Positions 33,732-43,023 are shown, counted from the stretch's first letter. The stretch: DNA of 64,000 nt from DASYLJ01 sp964432595 (GCA_964432595.1 CAYSOF010000021.1:1-64000), one strand, 5' to 3'. Made by a program: numbers and translations. The notes: a model not told the origin generated them from the letters alone.

Positions 33732-35612
33732 GTGGAAGCCGGCGCGCCGCGGACGTTCTCCCTGGCGCTCGCGGCGGGCGTGCTGTGTCAGGTCGTCGCC
33801 GGGCATCTCCGGATCCCGAGCATCGTGCTGCTGCTCGCCATGGGCGTCGCCCTCGGCCCCGACGTCGCGGGCTGGGTCAACCCGGCGGCTCTCGGGGGCG
33901 GGCTGCATGCGATCGTGGCCGTCGCCGTCGCCATCATCCTGTTCGAGGGCAGCCTCAACCTCGACGTGGCGCGGCTGCGGCGCGAGGCCACCGCGATCCG
34001 TCGCTTCGTCCTCTGGGGCGCCGTGCTCACCACCATCGGCGGCGGGCTCGCCGCCCATCTGGCGCTCGGCTGGCGGTACGAGCAGGCGCTGCTGTTCGGC
34101 ACGCTCGTGATCGTGACGGGGCCCACGGTGATCCGGCCGTTGCTCCGCAGCGTGCCGCTGCGGCCGCGCCTCGCGACCGTCCTCGAAGCCGAAGGCCTCC
34201 TCATCGACCCCGTCGGCGCAATCGTCGCGGCCGTCGCGTTGCCGATCGTCGTCGCGCCCGAGCAGGGCGTCGGGTCGTTCGCGGCGAGCCTCGGCGTCCG
34301 TATCGGGGTCGGGCTTCTCGCCGGCTCGGTCGCCGGCCTCGCACTCTCCTCGGCGCTTCGTGCGTCGCGGCTGGTGCCGGCCGAGGCGCGCCACCTCGTG
34401 GCCGTCGCCGGCGCGTTGCTCACGTTCACCGCGAGCGAGCACGTCGCGAGCGAGAGCGGCATCCTCGCGGTGGTCGTCGCGGGTGTGATCGTCGGGAACG
34501 CCGAGCGCCGCCTGGCGCGCGAGCTCGGCGAGTTCCAGGAGCACCTCACCGTCGGGCTGATCGGCCTGCTGTTCGTACTGCTGGCCGCCGACGTGCGGCT
34601 CGCCGACGTGGCGGCGCTCGGGACCGGCGGCGTGCTCACCGTCGCGGCGCTGGCGCTCGTCGTCCGGCCCGTCAACGTCGCGGTCTGCACGGCCGGCGCC
34701 GACTTCTCGTGGCGCGACAAGGCGTTCCTGTCCTGGGTGGCGCCGCGGGGCGTGGTGGCGGCCGCCGTCGCGTCGATCACCGCGAGCGAGCTCGATCTGC
34801 ACGGCCAACCCGGAGGAACCGAGCTGCGTGCGCTGGTGTTCCTGACGATCGCCGTCACCGTCGCGCTGCAGGGCGGGACCGCGTCTCTCATGTCGCACGT
34901 GCTGGGGGTCCGGGTTCAGGGACGGCACGCCGTGGTGATCCTCCCGGCGAGCGAGCTCGGCCTGCTGCTCGGCACGATGCTCCGTGAGAGCTACGAGCGG
35001 GTCGTGCTGGCCGACTCGAACCCTGGCAACTGCAGACAGGCGGAGGAGCGCGGGTTCCGGGTCGTGTTCGGCGACGCCTTCGATCCGCTCACGCAGTGGC
35101 GGCTCCGCCTCGAGCAGGCGCGGATCGTCGTGGCCGTCTCGGGCAACCCCGTCCTCAACAACCATTTCGCGGAGACCGCCAAGCAGGAGTTCGGCGTCCC
35201 CGACGTGTACGCGTCCATGGGACCGAACCGTGCGTCCGTCATCGCGCGAACGGTCGGCAAGTACGGCGGCCACGTGCTCTTCGACCGGCAGCAGGACGTG
35301 CAGCGCTGGGACATCCGCATCCGGCACGGGCTCACGGAGACGCGGCGCGCGACGTGGAGTTCCCCGGTGGACGGCGTTCCGGCGGCCGCGAGCGGGGACC
35401 CGGCCGACTCCCATCTGGTCCTCGTCGTGGAGCAGGGCGGCCGCTGGATTCCCGGCAGCGAGGGCCGGGAGCTCACGGCGGGCGACCACGCGGTCGTGCT
35501 GCTGAACGCCGAGCAGCGTGCGACGGCGATCGAGGCGCTGGCCGCGGCGGGGTGGCACGTCGACACGGAAGCGCTCGCCACGACATCGCCGGTGCCGGCG
35601 CCCGCCGTGTGA
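33732..35612 (+). CDS. Cation/proton antiporter with TrkA-N-like domain
   Basis: The 626-residue product has an N-terminal CPA-type membrane domain of about 11-13 helices (1-400), with the acidic motif VLEAEGLLIDPVGAIVA and the helix-break segment RGVVAAAVASI. A Rossmann-type TrkA-N domain follows (about 400-560: HAVVILPASELGLLLG, then GDAFDPLTQWRL), and a short TrkA-C-like tail. It would exchange Na+ or K+ for H+. It starts with GTG directly after the speA stop, so nuoABCDHI-speA-antiporter looks like one operon. Ion specificity and NAD(H) or nucleotide gating are not readable from the sequence. Confidence 0.88.
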   Translation: MEAGAPRTFSLALAAGVLCQVVAGHLRIPSIVLLLAMGVALGPDVAGWVNPAALGGGLHAIVAVAVAIILFEGSLNLDVARLRREATAIRRFVLWGAVLTTIGGGLAAHLALGWRYEQALLFGTLVIVTGPTVIRPLLRSVPLRPRLATVLEAEGLLIDPVGAIVAAVALPIVVAPEQGVGSFAASLGVRIGVGLLAGSVAGLALSSALRASRLVPAEARHLVAVAGALLTFTASEHVASESGILAVVVAGVIVGNAERRLARELGEFQEHLTVGLIGLLFVLLAADVRLADVAALGTGGVLTVAALALVVRPVNVAVCTAGADFSWRDKAFLSWVAPRGVVAAAVASITASELDLHGQPGGTELRALVFLTIAVTVALQGGTASLMSHVLGVRVQGRHAVVILPASELGLLLGTMLRESYERVVLADSNPGNCRQAEERGFRVVFGDAFDPLTQWRLRLEQARIVVAVSGNPVLNNHFAETAKQEFGVPDVYASMGPNRASVIARTVGKYGGHVLFDRQQDVQRWDIRIRHGLTETRRATWSSPVDGVPAAASGDPADSHLVLVVEQGGRWIPGSEGRELTAGDHAVVLLNAEQRATAIEALAAAGWHVDTEALATTSPVPAPAV

Positions 35613-35679
35613 CGTCGTCCCGCGACGGTGCCGGGGCCGCTCGCCGGGCGGTCGCCGAACACGCTATGCAGCCCGTGCA

Positions 35680-37986
35680 ATGAGCGCGCCGCAGTCGGCT
35701 CCCCGCCCCGACGAGGTCCACGAGACCGCGTCGAGCGCCGGCACGCTCGGAACGTTCGCCGGCGTCTTCACCCCGAGCATCCTCACGATCCTCGGGCTCA
35801 TCCTGTTTCGCCGGCTGGGATACGTGGTCGGCGCCGCGGGTCTCGCCTGGAGCCTCGCCATCATCGTGCTCGCCCATCTCATCTCGACGGTCACGAGCAT
35901 GTCCCTCGCGGCGATCGCGACCAACCTGCGCGTCAAGAAGGGCGGCGACTACTACCTCATCTCGCGCAGCCTGGGCGTCGAGTACGGCGGCGCCCTGGGT
36001 CTGATGCTCTTTCTGGCGCAGGCGATCTCGGTCGGCTTCTACTGCCTCGGGCTCGGGGAGGCGGTGACGGGGCTGCTGCCCCCGGACGCCGTCACGTCGA
36101 GCACGGTGGCTCTCGCCGCAGTCGCCTTCTTGTTCGTCCTGGCCTGGCTCGGCGCGGACTGGGCCACGCGGTTTCAGTTCGTCGTGATGGCGGCGCTGGC
36201 CGCCGGGTTGCTGTCGTTCGCCATCGGCGGCGTCCGCTCGTTTTCGTCCGCGACCGCGGCGGCCAACTGGGAGCTGCAGGTGGCGCCGTTCTCGTTCTGG
36301 ACGCTCTTCGCTCTGTTCTTCCCGGCAGTGACGGGCTTCACGCAGGGCGTCAGCATGAGCGGTGACCTCGAGAATGCCGGACGCAGCCTTCCGATCGGCA
36401 CGTTTGCGGCGGTGGGCGTGTCGTTCGTCATCTACGTGTCGGCCGCCGTACTCTTCGCCGGCGCCCGGCCCGCCGAGGAGCTGGCGGCCGGGTACGATGC
36501 CATGGCGCGCATCGCCTGGCTCCCGTGGCTGGTCACGATGGGGCTCGTGGCGGCGACCGTGTCTTCGGCGCTGGCGTCGTTCCTCGGTGCGCCGCGGATC
36601 CTCCAGGCGCTCGCCGCCGACCGCGTCATTCCGATCCTGACGCCGTTTGCGCATGCCGGAGCGGACGGCAACCCGCGCCGTGGCGTCGTCCTCACGCTCG
36701 TGATCGCGGTCGTCTGCGTGGCGCTCGGCGGGGTGAACGTCATCGCCCCGATCGTCTCGATGTTCTTCCTCATCTCGTACGGCCTGCTCAACTACGCGAC
36801 CGCGCTCGAGGCGCGCGCTGCGAGCCCGTCCTTCCGGCCGCGCTTCCGGTGGTTCCACCATCGCACGAGCCTGCTCGGCGCGATCGCGTGCCTCGGACTC
36901 ATGCTCATGATCAGCGTGTGGGCCAGTGCGCTCGCGCTGGCGCTGATGTGGGCTCTGCATCAGTACATCCACCGCATCGCCGGCCCCGGCCGCTGGGCCG
37001 ACAGCCGGCGCGACCACTTCTTCCACGGCGTGCGCAGCAACCTGATTGCGATGGCGAAGCAGCCGGTGCATCCGCGCAGCTGGCGACCCCACCTGCTCGT
37101 GTTCTCGGACGCCGCGCGCCGGCGTCCGGCGCTCGTGGAGTTCTCGACCTGGATCGAGGGAGGCGCCGGGCTCACGACCGTCGCCCGCATCCTGCCGGGC
37201 GACGGCCCGGAGATGGCCGAGCGCTGCCGCGACGCCGAGGCGGAGATCAGCGCCGAGCTCGCCGCGCTGGACCTGAGCGCGTTCGCGCTCGTCGTCGCCG
37301 CCCCTCATGTCGACGCCGCCGCGAGCACCGTGATCCAGGCCTACGGCCTCGGGCCGATCCGCACCAACACGATCCTCCTCAACTGGCTCGACGCCGAGGC
37401 GGCGCACGCGACGGTCGCGCACGAGCGCGTCTTCGTGCGGATGATGCGGGCGGCGGTGCGCCTCGGCGTCAACGTCGTCGTGCTCGACGCGAAGGAAGAC
37501 GCCTGGGCGAAGAACCTCGCGTTGCCCCCGATGGCACGCCGCATCGACGTGTGGTGGACCGACAACAACTCGGGTCGGCTCATGCTGCTGCTGGCGTACA
37601 TGATGACGCGCACCGACGATTGGCGGGGGGCGCGGATTCGTCTGCTCGTCTGGGTGCGCCACGATACGGCCGACAAGATGGCGGCCTCGCTCCGTGGGAT
37701 GTTGGAGGAGGTGCGAATCACGGCCGTCATCGATGCGGTCCTCGATCCGAGCCGGGAGAAACTGGTGGAGCGATCGCGCGACGCCGCGCTGGTCCTCCTG
37801 CCGTTCCGTGTCCGCGGGCGCCGTGTCGTCGACTTCTTCAACGAGCCGATCGACTCGTTGCTGGCCGCGCTCCCGGTGGTCGCCATGGTCGCCGCCGCGA
37901 CGGACGTCGTGCTCGATGCGGAGCCCGAGGTGAAGCCGTCCGAGGCCGACGTAGTCGACGCCGGCGACCCGACTCAGCGGGCGTAG
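35680..37986 (+). CDS. Cation-chloride-cotransporter (SLC12)-like permease
   Basis: The 768-residue product has an APC-fold membrane domain (about 20-440) whose opening GTFAGVFTPSILTILGLILF and GGDYYLISRSLGVEYGGALG closely follow eukaryotic-type cation-chloride cotransporters. A soluble C-terminal domain (about 450-768) resembles the SLC12 C-terminal region, with PHLLVFSDAARRRPALVEF and VDFFNEPIDSLLAALPVVAMV. Electroneutral Na/K/Cl symport is the likely family function; an amino-acid permease is the alternative. It begins 67 bases after the antiporter gene, in the same direction. Its end overlaps the convergent small gene by 13 bases. Confidence 0.82.
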   Translation: MSAPQSAPRPDEVHETASSAGTLGTFAGVFTPSILTILGLILFRRLGYVVGAAGLAWSLAIIVLAHLISTVTSMSLAAIATNLRVKKGGDYYLISRSLGVEYGGALGLMLFLAQAISVGFYCLGLGEAVTGLLPPDAVTSSTVALAAVAFLFVLAWLGADWATRFQFVVMAALAAGLLSFAIGGVRSFSSATAAANWELQVAPFSFWTLFALFFPAVTGFTQGVSMSGDLENAGRSLPIGTFAAVGVSFVIYVSAAVLFAGARPAEELAAGYDAMARIAWLPWLVTMGLVAATVSSALASFLGAPRILQALAADRVIPILTPFAHAGADGNPRRGVVLTLVIAVVCVALGGVNVIAPIVSMFFLISYGLLNYATALEARAASPSFRPRFRWFHHRTSLLGAIACLGLMLMISVWASALALALMWALHQYIHRIAGPGRWADSRRDHFFHGVRSNLIAMAKQPVHPRSWRPHLLVFSDAARRRPALVEFSTWIEGGAGLTTVARILPGDGPEMAERCRDAEAEISAELAALDLSAFALVVAAPHVDAAASTVIQAYGLGPIRTNTILLNWLDAEAAHATVAHERVFVRMMRAAVRLGVNVVVLDAKEDAWAKNLALPPMARRIDVWWTDNNSGRLMLLLAYMMTRTDDWRGARIRLLVWVRHDTADKMAASLRGMLEEVRITAVIDAVLDPSREKLVERSRDAALVLLPFRVRGRRVVDFFNEPIDSLLAALPVVAMVAAATDVVLDAEPEVKPSEADVVDAGDPTQRA

Positions 37987-38351
37987 ACGTTGAGCCAGCC
38001 ACCCTGGACCTCGAAGCGGCCGGCACCATCGCGCGTCTGGTCGCGCACCACCTGGCGTCCGATCCACTGCACGACGGCGTCGCGCTGATCGGATGGAAGC
38101 CCCGTGCGCCGTTCCCACTCGCGAACGCTCGGCAGGTCGATGATGGCGACGCAGTCGCCGCCCCCGAGCTCGTAGTACATGGTGAAATCCGCCCGCCGAC
38201 TCTGGTAGTGGACGCGTCCGGAGCGGCCGTCGCTGCCGTAGGACAGACGGGCACCCGGATCGGGGGCGTCGCCGTCGGCAGCGGGGGGCGCCTGCGACAG
38301 CAGGAGGCGCCGTACGAATCCCAACACGGAGAAGAAGGCCGACGATGCCAT
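37974..38351 (-). CDS. Hypothetical protein, 125 residues
   Basis: I do not recognise a family. The product has a short hydrophobic N-terminus (SAFFSVLGFVRRLLLSQ), a Pro/Asp-rich linker, and an alternating strand-helix core (DFTMYYELGGGDCVAIIDLP, then SVREWERRTGLPS). Residue pattern and absence of a better frame suggest it is real. Its ATG overlaps the ATG of the divergent gene at 38350 within a single CATG, and its 3' end overlaps the cotransporter gene by 13 bases. Confidence 0.6.
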   Translation of the reverse strand: MASSAFFSVLGFVRRLLLSQAPPAADGDAPDPGARLSYGSDGRSGRVHYQSRRADFTMYYELGGGDCVAIIDLPSVREWERRTGLPSDQRDAVVQWIGRQVVRDQTRDGAGRFEVQGGWLNVYAR

Positions 38352-38694
38352 GGCTCCACGCGCCGCTGCGCCGCTGATGACCTGGCTCTTCTACATCGGC
38401 CTGGCGATCGACGCGATGCTGCTGCTGATGATGCTGAGCAACGCCGTCCTGATGCCGGCGGGCACGTATCCCGAGGATCCCACGGCGGGTCTCACCGCGT
38501 GGGGTCGGGTCGCGATCTGGGCGTTTCCCGCCGCGCTGATCGGCCTGATGGCGGCGGCGTGGGCGCTCAATGCCGCAGGCGCGACGGTGGTCGCGGTCGT
38601 CCTGCTGTGGCTGCCCGCCGTACCCTTCGCAATCGCGCTGGTGGTCGGGGGCGGGCTGGCGATCCTCTTCATCCTCTTCGGCAATCGACACTAG
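38350..38694 (+). CDS. Small integral membrane protein, 114 residues
   Basis: Three or four hydrophobic helices fill nearly the whole product (WLFYIGLAIDAMLLLMMLS, VAIWAFPAALIGLMAAAWAL, then ATVVAVVLLWLP and IALVVGGGLAILFILFG). No family is recognised. An alternative ATG at 38377 would start directly at the first helix and avoid the overlap with the divergent gene. Its stop shares a CTAG with the convergent amidohydrolase stop. Confidence 0.6.
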   Translation: MAPRAAAPLMTWLFYIGLAIDAMLLLMMLSNAVLMPAGTYPEDPTAGLTAWGRVAIWAFPAALIGLMAAAWALNAAGATVVAVVLLWLPAVPFAIALVVGGGLAILFILFGNRH

Positions 38695-40382
38695 AGGGCG
38701 GCGTCGTCGTGGACCGTCGTCCCGCCGACGACGGTGCGGAGCACACGGGTCGCAGGCAGATCGTCGTTCGCGCACGTCAGCGGGTCGCGATCGACGACGA
38801 TCAGGTCCGCGTGGCTGCCCGGGGCCAGCGTCCCGATGCCGTCCCACTGCAGCACGCGCGCCGCGTCCAGCGTCCACATCCGCAGCGCCTCCTCACGCGT
38901 CACCGCGTTCGTCGCGTGTCGGTGGCCGCTGCCGCAGAACCTGGGCTGCTCGGCCAGCGCGACGTGCTCGAAGACGTTCTTCGGGCCCCAGTCCGTCCCA
39001 CAGGCGACCGTCATGCCCGCGTCGACCAGGCGGCGCAGTGGGATGAGATCGTCCCAGACGTGGCGCCCGATCCGCTCCGCCATGAGATCGCCCTTGCCCC
39101 ACGAGAACGACATGCTCGTGGTGACGTCGAAGCCGAGGGCGGCGTAGCGTCGCGCCTGCGTCGCGGTGAGCAGGTAGACGTGCTGCAGGATCCAGTGGCG
39201 CCCGCGGACGCCCCCGATCGCCTCGGCCCGGTCGAGGAACTCGTCGTGGTCCTTGTAGCCGGCGCCGATGAAGTTCAGGCGGACGCCGCGCCGCGCGCAG
39301 AAGTCGAGCGCGCGCTGCTCCTTCTCGGGCGCGACGAACGTCACGCCGGTCGTCGGCTCGCCGTAGGGGCCGCGATACGGCTCCCACATGCGGAGGAACC
39401 CCGGCCAGCACGGACCGCCGCGCGACAGCGTGACGCCGTTGCCGCGGCACCAGTCGTCGCTCGTGTCGGTGAGCGCGGCGGCCATCTCGAGGTTCGCGTC
39501 GAAGTCCGCGTCCGACAGCGACGTCGTCCACGGCATCCCGTACGCCTCCGCCTCGAGCGCGGTCAGCACGCGCACCGTCAGCGCGTTCTCCGCGCGCAGC
39601 GCGCGGTACGCGCCGATCTCGCCAGGCCCCATGGCGTGGCCCTCGTAGACCGTCGTGACGCCGAGCCGGTTGTACCAGGCCATCGCCTGCTTCGTGCCGG
39701 GCAGGATCGCGTCGGCCTGCAGCATCGGCAGGTTGCCGAGCAGCGCGTTCATGAACGGGTCGTTCGTGTAGTAGTTGTTGACGGAGCCGCGCAGGATGCC
39801 GCTCGGCGCGCCGTCGGCGTCGCGCTCGATCCAGACGTTCTCGACGCGCGCGGGCGTCTCGCGCGTGATCCCGACCGCGGCGAGGCCGGCCGAGTTGAAC
39901 GCGCAGACGTTCGGAATGACCGGCGCCCAGGCCTGAATGAAGATCGGGTGGTCGCGGCTCGCGGTGTCGAGCACGTGGCGGTCGGGCAGAGCGCCTTCCG
40001 CCAGGTCGCGGAACGAGCGGCGCAGGAAGTAGTGCGGCTCGCCGATCGGCGTCGCCATGATCCACGTGCCGGGCGGTGTCGCCGCGGCCTTCGCGCGCAG
40101 CCGCGCGACGATGTCCGCATGCGACGTCGCGTCGGAGAGGTCGACGAGCGGGTGGGAGAACGCGCCGAAGTGGAGCAGGTGCGGATGGGTGTCGATCAGC
40201 CCGGGCATCACGGTCGCGCCGCGGAGCGCGACCTGCTCGGCGCCGGGACCCGCGAGCGTGCGCATGTCCGCGGCCGTCCCGACGCCGGCCACGCGGCCGT
40301 CGCGAACGACGAGGGCCTCGGCGGGCGGCGTGGCGCCGTCGAGGACGAGGATGCGGCCGCCGGAATAGAGGGTCGTCGGCAT
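38691..40382 (-). CDS. Amidohydrolase family protein (YtcJ-like)
   Basis: The 563-residue metal-dependent amidohydrolase opens with a small beta domain (LYSGGRILVLDG) and the metal site DTHPHLLHFG (an HxH motif). Later come EGHAMGPGE, HWILQHVY with a metal-ligand His, and CGTDWG with the catalytic Asp. The end ALRMWTLDAARVLQWDGIGTL is typical of the amidohydro_3 group. Substrate is unknown. The ATG at 40382 begins PTTLYSGG; a second ATG at 40412 would add ten basic residues. No signal peptide is seen. Confidence 0.88.
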   Translation of the reverse strand: MPTTLYSGGRILVLDGATPPAEALVVRDGRVAGVGTAADMRTLAGPGAEQVALRGATVMPGLIDTHPHLLHFGAFSHPLVDLSDATSHADIVARLRAKAAATPPGTWIMATPIGEPHYFLRRSFRDLAEGALPDRHVLDTASRDHPIFIQAWAPVIPNVCAFNSAGLAAVGITRETPARVENVWIERDADGAPSGILRGSVNNYYTNDPFMNALLGNLPMLQADAILPGTKQAMAWYNRLGVTTVYEGHAMGPGEIGAYRALRAENALTVRVLTALEAEAYGMPWTTSLSDADFDANLEMAAALTDTSDDWCRGNGVTLSRGGPCWPGFLRMWEPYRGPYGEPTTGVTFVAPEKEQRALDFCARRGVRLNFIGAGYKDHDEFLDRAEAIGGVRGRHWILQHVYLLTATQARRYAALGFDVTTSMSFSWGKGDLMAERIGRHVWDDLIPLRRLVDAGMTVACGTDWGPKNVFEHVALAEQPRFCGSGHRHATNAVTREEALRMWTLDAARVLQWDGIGTLAPGSHADLIVVDRDPLTCANDDLPATRVLRTVVGGTTVHDDAAL

Positions 40383-40459
40383 GCAGCGTCTTCGCCCCGA
40401 AGCGGCCCGCATCGCAAGACTACCTTGACGCTCGGGATCCCGGATGGGATGCCGCGAGC

Positions 40460-41452
40460 ATGCGGTACGTCGCCATCGCGTTGATCGGCTGGGCCCTGTC
40501 CGAAGTCGCCAGCGCGGCCGACCACCCTCTCGAGTCTGCGAAGCTCATGCTGAAGCGCTCCGCGTCAGGGACCGAGACGCTCCAGTTCGTCGTGCGCGAT
40601 CCCGGCTTCCCGTTTCCCGCGATCGGCTCGAGCGACGATCCGAGCGGCGGCGGCGCGGTGCTCGAGCTGGTGTCGGCGGCCGAGCCCGGCGGTGTGACGT
40701 TCGTGGTGCCGGCCGGCGTCGGGACGCCGGGATGGCGCGCGAAGGACGGCACGCGCGACGCGTACACGTATCGCAATCCCGGCGCCGTGCCCGGGCCCGG
40801 CGCGGTCAAGTCGATCACGCTGAAGCAGGGGCGCGTCATCAAGGCCGTGGCGCGCGACACGGGGCTGGCGCTCACCGGGCCGCAGGGCATCGTCGGGGTG
40901 CGGCTCACGACCGGATCGCTGCGCAACTGCGTCCGCTTCGACGCGACGACGATCACGAAGGACGTCGCGGGAGCGTTCGTCGCATCCACCACCAGCGGAT
41001 CGGCGCTCGTCGACTGCGAGAGCCTGCTGCCCGAGCCGCCCACGACCAGCACGACATCGAGCACGACGACGACGACGGTCCTCCCGCCCTGCTCGAGCGG
41101 TGAGCCGCCCACGTGCGGCGGCGCCTGTCCTGCGGGCGAGACCTGCAGGCCGGGGTTCGAGGTAGGATCGGGCGAGCAGTGCCGGTGCTTTCCCGACGGA
41201 GTCGAGACGTGTGGCGCGACGGGCTATCCGACGTGCGGAGGGGCGTGCGGCGATGGGGGTCGCTGCATCGCGTTCGCCATCGGGACGCCGTCCAACGGTG
41301 GGTGCATTTGCGTCGAGGAAGGTGCGCAGTGTGGATCGTTCTCCCCGCTGCCCGGTGGCCCGGAGAACTGCGTGTTGGGGTACTGCTCGCCGGGACGAAC
41401 CTGCATGTTCGACCCTGCGGTCGGGTTCTGCTTGTGCCGGTCCGTCCCGTGA
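40460..41452 (+). CDS. Secreted protein: shared domain, Thr/Ser linker, Cys-rich tail
   Basis: The 330-residue product has a signal peptide (about 1-19), then a roughly 160-residue domain (27-188) that aligns over its full length with the C-terminus of the Cys-rich protein at 145-3057 (KLxLK start, a GSxDDP turn, a GW..Y..GA loop, (I/V)KS..LK.GR, and a terminal C...DC pair). A PTTSTTSSTTTTT linker follows, then three Cys-rich repeats of the form PTCGGxCxxGxxC...CxC, the last one degenerate. This looks like an exported surface or cell-wall protein; no enzyme motif is visible. The start at 40460 fits the signal peptide. It is convergent with the amidase gene. Confidence 0.82.
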   Translation: MRYVAIALIGWALSEVASAADHPLESAKLMLKRSASGTETLQFVVRDPGFPFPAIGSSDDPSGGGAVLELVSAAEPGGVTFVVPAGVGTPGWRAKDGTRDAYTYRNPGAVPGPGAVKSITLKQGRVIKAVARDTGLALTGPQGIVGVRLTTGSLRNCVRFDATTITKDVAGAFVASTTSGSALVDCESLLPEPPTTSTTSSTTTTTVLPPCSSGEPPTCGGACPAGETCRPGFEVGSGEQCRCFPDGVETCGATGYPTCGGACGDGGRCIAFAIGTPSNGGCICVEEGAQCGSFSPLPGGPENCVLGYCSPGRTCMFDPAVGFCLCRSVP

Positions 41453-41455
41453 CCG

Positions 41456-42904
41456 TCACCACCCCGGCGGGGGCGTGAACCCGCCGACCACCTCGGCCAT
41501 CCGCGCGGCGAAGTCGATCGTCGTGCGATCCTCGAGGTACGGCCCGACGATCTGGATGCCCACGGGCAATCCGCCGCGTGTCGTACCGACGGGCGCCGTG
41601 GTCGCCGGATGCAGCGTCGCCGTCGCGAGCGCGATCCAGCCGAACAGATCGAAGTAGGGCCGGTCGGCGCCGTTGACGCGGATCGTCCGCGTCGCCATCG
41701 GCTCGCTGTGGTCGTGCGGGATGGCAGGCAGGACGTTGGTCGGCGTCAGCAGCACGTCGTAGTCGCGGAAGAACGCGCCGAGCGACGCGCGCAGACGCTC
41801 GCGCATCTCGTTGGCGACGAGCCAGTCGCGGTGCCGCAGCGTTCCGTAGCGCGCCATCGTCGTGAACCCGTCGGTCGCATCGCTCGCGCCGGCGGCGGCG
41901 AGCCCCTCGAAGAGGTCGTCGGGCGTGCCGGCGATCAGGATCGGCCAGAGGAGCCGCAGGTACACCGACACGAGGTCCGCCAGCCCGATGCCGTCGGGCA
42001 CGCGCCGCTCGACGCGCACGCCGGCGCGCTCGAGCGACGCGATGGCCGCCTCGAGCGGCGCGCGCACGTCGTCGTCGACGGGGCAGGCGGGATCGTCGAG
42101 CCACGCGGCGACCCGGTAGTCGCGCAGGGCGCCGTGGCGCGGCGGCGGCAGCGCGAGGCGCCAGCCGACGGCGCGGTCGTCGCGCGGGCCGGCGAGGACG
42201 CCGAGCAGCAGGTCGAGGTCCGCCGCCGATCGCGCCATCGGCCCCATGACGGCCAGGTCCATCTCGCCGAGCGTCCCGGGCGGGCCGGGGACGTGGCCGC
42301 GCTGCGGGATGATCCCGTGCGTGCACTTGTGGCCGTAGACGCCGCACCAGTGGGCCGGCACGCGGATCGAGCCGCCGATGTCGCTGCCGAGCTCGATCGG
42401 CGTCAGGCCGGCGGCGAGGGCGGCCGCGGAGCCGCCGGACGAGCCTCCGGGCGTGCGCGCGAGGTCCCACGGGTTGTGCGTGACGCCGAACAGCGGATTG
42501 TAGCTCTGCCAGTCGCCCGCCAGCACCGGGGCATTGGTCTTGCCGAAGACGATCGCGCCGGCCGCCCGCAGCCGGGAGACGGCGACGGCATCGGCGGGCG
42601 CCACATGGTCGCGGAACGGCTCGAACCCCGCCGTCGTGCGCATCCCGGTCGTCTCGAACGTCTCCTTCACGGTCATGGGGACGCCGTGAAGCGGCCCCCA
42701 CGACTCGCCCCGTGCGCGTGCGGCGTCGGCGGCATCCGCGCGCGCGCGTGCCGCGTCGACGTCGAGCGCGACGACCGCGTTGATCGCCGGATTGCGCGCG
42801 TCGACCCGAGCGAGGTGGTGCTCGAGGAGCTCGCGCGCGGAGCACTCGCGATCGCGCAGCAGGCGGGCGAGGTCGACGGCGCTGCGATAGTCGAGGGAGG
42901 GCAT
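41456..42904 (-). CDS. Amidase signature family hydrolase
   Basis: The 482-residue amidase-signature enzyme has the Ser-cisSer-Lys triad: Lys80 in PMTVKE, cis-Ser155 in TPGGSSGGS, and nucleophile Ser179 in GSDIGGSIR. It hydrolyses carboxamides; GatA is a relative, but no gatB or gatC lies nearby and the sequence lacks strong GatA hallmarks. The start at 42904 is an ATG with the first helix just after it. No signal peptide is seen. Substrate is unknown. Confidence 0.9.
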   Translation of the reverse strand: MPSLDYRSAVDLARLLRDRECSARELLEHHLARVDARNPAINAVVALDVDAARARADAADAARARGESWGPLHGVPMTVKETFETTGMRTTAGFEPFRDHVAPADAVAVSRLRAAGAIVFGKTNAPVLAGDWQSYNPLFGVTHNPWDLARTPGGSSGGSAAALAAGLTPIELGSDIGGSIRVPAHWCGVYGHKCTHGIIPQRGHVPGPPGTLGEMDLAVMGPMARSAADLDLLLGVLAGPRDDRAVGWRLALPPPRHGALRDYRVAAWLDDPACPVDDDVRAPLEAAIASLERAGVRVERRVPDGIGLADLVSVYLRLLWPILIAGTPDDLFEGLAAAGASDATDGFTTMARYGTLRHRDWLVANEMRERLRASLGAFFRDYDVLLTPTNVLPAIPHDHSEPMATRTIRVNGADRPYFDLFGWIALATATLHPATTAPVGTTRGGLPVGIQIVGPYLEDRTTIDFAARMAEVVGGFTPPPGW

Positions 42905-43023
42905 GTCCGGTGGGTTACCGCGCTCCGTCGCGGCCGCACAAGATGCGATGCGAGCGTTTGCGTTCGCGGGGCCCCATTTGCTAGACGCGTCACGCCCTTC
43001 AGCGAGAGATATCGAGCACCTTC

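Noticed and set aside
30233..34987. Long plus-strand alternative frame (1,584 codons) across nuoH, nuoI, speA and the antiporter
   Set aside because: Arg/Gly/Pro-rich sequence without motifs; the true genes are in the other plus-strand frames with all family signatures.
29997..35558. Very long minus-strand open frame (1,853 codons) opposite set 2 nuo and speA
   Set aside because: It is a G+C-driven shadow: composition is Arg/Asp/Glu/Gly-rich low-complexity without domains, while the plus strand carries clear conserved genes.
41456..42904. Amidase as GatA of the tRNA amidotransferase
   Set aside because: No gatB or gatC nearby and the sequence is closer to general amidases; GatA cannot be claimed.
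42905..43023. Promoter TTGCGT/CTAGAC before nuoJ of set 2
   Set aside because: Spacing is 17 bases but the -10 box matches poorly; not strong enough to list as a feature.
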